The notes under the pieces are model-generated. The model was not told the origin of the DNA, made no database searches, and worked only from the letters and a program-made list of their open reading frames with translations. 6,097 nt of DNA, taken from NCBI GenBank assembly GCA_024277405.1, contig JAJRVI010000091.1, positions 1 through 6,097 of the forward strand, read 5' to 3'. Numbering within the stretch: position 1 is the stretch's first letter; every line of letters starts with the position of its first letter. A program made the position numbers and the translations under genes. This document shows positions 5,233 through 6,097 of this stretch, one piece after another. Origin of the DNA: Fidelibacterota bacterium. GTDB taxonomy: Bacteria; Bipolaricaulota; Bipolaricaulia; Bipolaricaulales; Bipolaricaulaceae.

Positions 5233-5318
5233 GTTTTTAAAAATTTTGAGAACCGAACGGTATCGGAGGCCCGCGTGGGGTTCGTGAGGGAAGCGTGCGC
5301 CGGGATCCGGGGATAGAC

Positions 5319-6097
5319 TCAGTCGAGCCGACGGGGATCGGTTATCCGGCCGGTGACGGCGGCCGCGGCGGCCACCGCCGGGGAGGCGAGGTAGATCTCG
5401 GCCTCGGGGGAGCCCATCCGCCCCCTGAAGTTCCGGTTGGAGGTGGACACGCACACCTCCCCCGGGGCGAGCACCCCCTGATGTGCCCCGAGGCACGGGC
5501 CGCACCCGGGGTTGAGCACCAGGGCTCCCGCGGCGACGAACCTCTCCAACAGCCCCTCCTCCGCGGCCCGGACCCACACCTCCCGGGAGGCGGGGATGAC
5601 CAGCATCCGCACCCCCTCCGCCACCGGACGCCCCCCCATCACCTCCGCCGCGAGCCGCAGGTCCTCCAGCCGCCCGTTGGTGCAGGTCCCGAGCACCACC
5701 TGATCCACCTCCACCCCCTCCACCTCCGATACGGGGACCACGTTGTCCACCTTGTGGGGACGGGCCACCTGGGGCTCGAGCCCCGAGAGGTCGAACCGCA
5801 GGACGCTCTCGTATTCCGCGTCGGGATCGGGGTAGATCGGCTCGAAATCGGTCACCCCCCGGTCCCGGAGGTACGAGGTGGTGGTCTCGTCCGGGGCGAT
5901 GTAGCCGTTCTTGGCCCCCATCTCCGCGACCATGTTGCAGAGGACGAGACGGTCGGAGATGGGCATCGCCTCCACCAGGGGACCGGCGAACTCCACCGAG
6001 CGGTAGAGGGCCCCGTCGGCCCCGAGCTTTCCAATGAGGTACAGGATCGCGTCCTTGGCGGTGACGAGCTCGGGCAGCTTCCCCGAGAGCTCGATCC
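5319..6097 (-). CDS. leuC: 3-isopropylmalate dehydratase / homoaconitase-type large subunit, partial (C-terminal 258 residues)
   Basis: An aconitase-superfamily hydro-lyase large subunit, cut by the right edge; the frame is open to 6097, where two bases of a split codon remain. Seen in order: LPELVTAKDAILYLIGKLGADGALYRSVEFAGP (spanning roughly 6075-5980), CNMVAEMGAKNGYIAPDE, then GTCTNGR with the first [4Fe-4S] cysteine, and NPGCGPCLGAHQG with the CxxC pair that completes the cluster; SNRNFRGRMGSPEAEIYLASP follows and the protein ends TGRITDPRRLD. The spacing fits the 420-residue LeuC2/HacA group of archaea and thermophiles rather than the longer enterobacterial LeuC. Such subunits isomerise 2- to 3-isopropylmalate (leucine), citramalate-derived acids (isoleucine) or homocitrate, with a separate small subunit. 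The gene is followed not by a small-subunit gene but by a 124-base gap and the arsR operon, so the partner lies elsewhere. 2,3-dimethylmalate dehydratase is a further possibility. Confidence 0.85.
   Translation of the reverse strand, partial: IELSGKLPELVTAKDAILYLIGKLGADGALYRSVEFAGPLVEAMPISDRLVLCNMVAEMGAKNGYIAPDETTTSYLRDRGVTDFEPIYPDPDAEYESVLRFDLSGLEPQVARPHKVDNVVPVSEVEGVEVDQVVLGTCTNGRLEDLRLAAEVMGGRPVAEGVRMLVIPASREVWVRAAEEGLLERFVAAGALVLNPGCGPCLGAHQGVLAPGEVCVSTSNRNFRGRMGSPEAEIYLASPAVAAAAAVTGRITDPRRLD

Noticed and set aside
5234..5266. Possible terminator after leuC (CCGA...TCGG followed by an A/T run)
   Set aside because: The stem is only four pairs and the A/T run fits better as the upstream element of the arsR promoter.

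Overview
This 6.1-kb, GC-rich window has every recognisable gene on the minus strand. It reads, from high to low coordinates, as four blocks. The gene content suggests an anaerobic or thermophilic, deep-branching bacterium: a two-unit protein disulfide oxidoreductase of the kind typical of thermophiles, and an inositol pathway otherwise described in Thermotoga maritima. The base composition is far richer in GC than T. maritima, so I would not assign it to that genus. A high-GC thermophilic candidate lineage such as Bipolaricaulota/Acetothermia is only a guess.

Block 1 (6097-5319) is the C-terminal 60% or so of an aconitase-superfamily dehydratase large subunit (LeuC/homoaconitase type) with all three Fe-S cysteines; no small subunit follows it. 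Block 2 (about 5232-3936) is a compact thiol-redox operon. A near-consensus sigma-70 promoter drives an ArsR-type repressor, a CPWC glutaredoxin whose ribosome binding site lies inside the end of arsR, and a double-thioredoxin-fold oxidoreductase that keeps CPYC only in its second unit. It ends at a GC-rich terminator hairpin.

Block 3 (about 3907-1407) is iolM-iolN. These encode a zinc- and NAD-dependent scyllo-inosose 3-dehydrogenase and a creatininase-fold 3-dehydro-scyllo-inosose hydrolase, steps two and three of the T. maritima inositol route (scyllo-inosose to 5-keto-L-gluconate). A palindrome just downstream of the probable iolM promoter looks like a LacI-family operator, and a strong terminator follows iolN. 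Step four, the 5-keto-L-gluconate epimerase IolO, is the partial gene at the left edge (450-1). The first enzyme, myo-inositol dehydrogenase IolG, is not in the window.

Block 4 (1338-507) separates iolN from iolO: an overlapping MntA-type nucleotidyltransferase and HepT-type HEPN RNase pair, a type VII toxin-antitoxin module. It is visibly poorer in GC than its neighbours and looks like an insertion.

The least expected feature is a degenerate 7-bp tandem repeat (consensus GTRAYNN). One array begins at the stop codon of iolN and another at the stop codon of iolM, with the stop triplet inside the first repeat unit in both cases. The array after iolM faces an inverted copy and could form a long imperfect hairpin in the iolM-iolN transcript.
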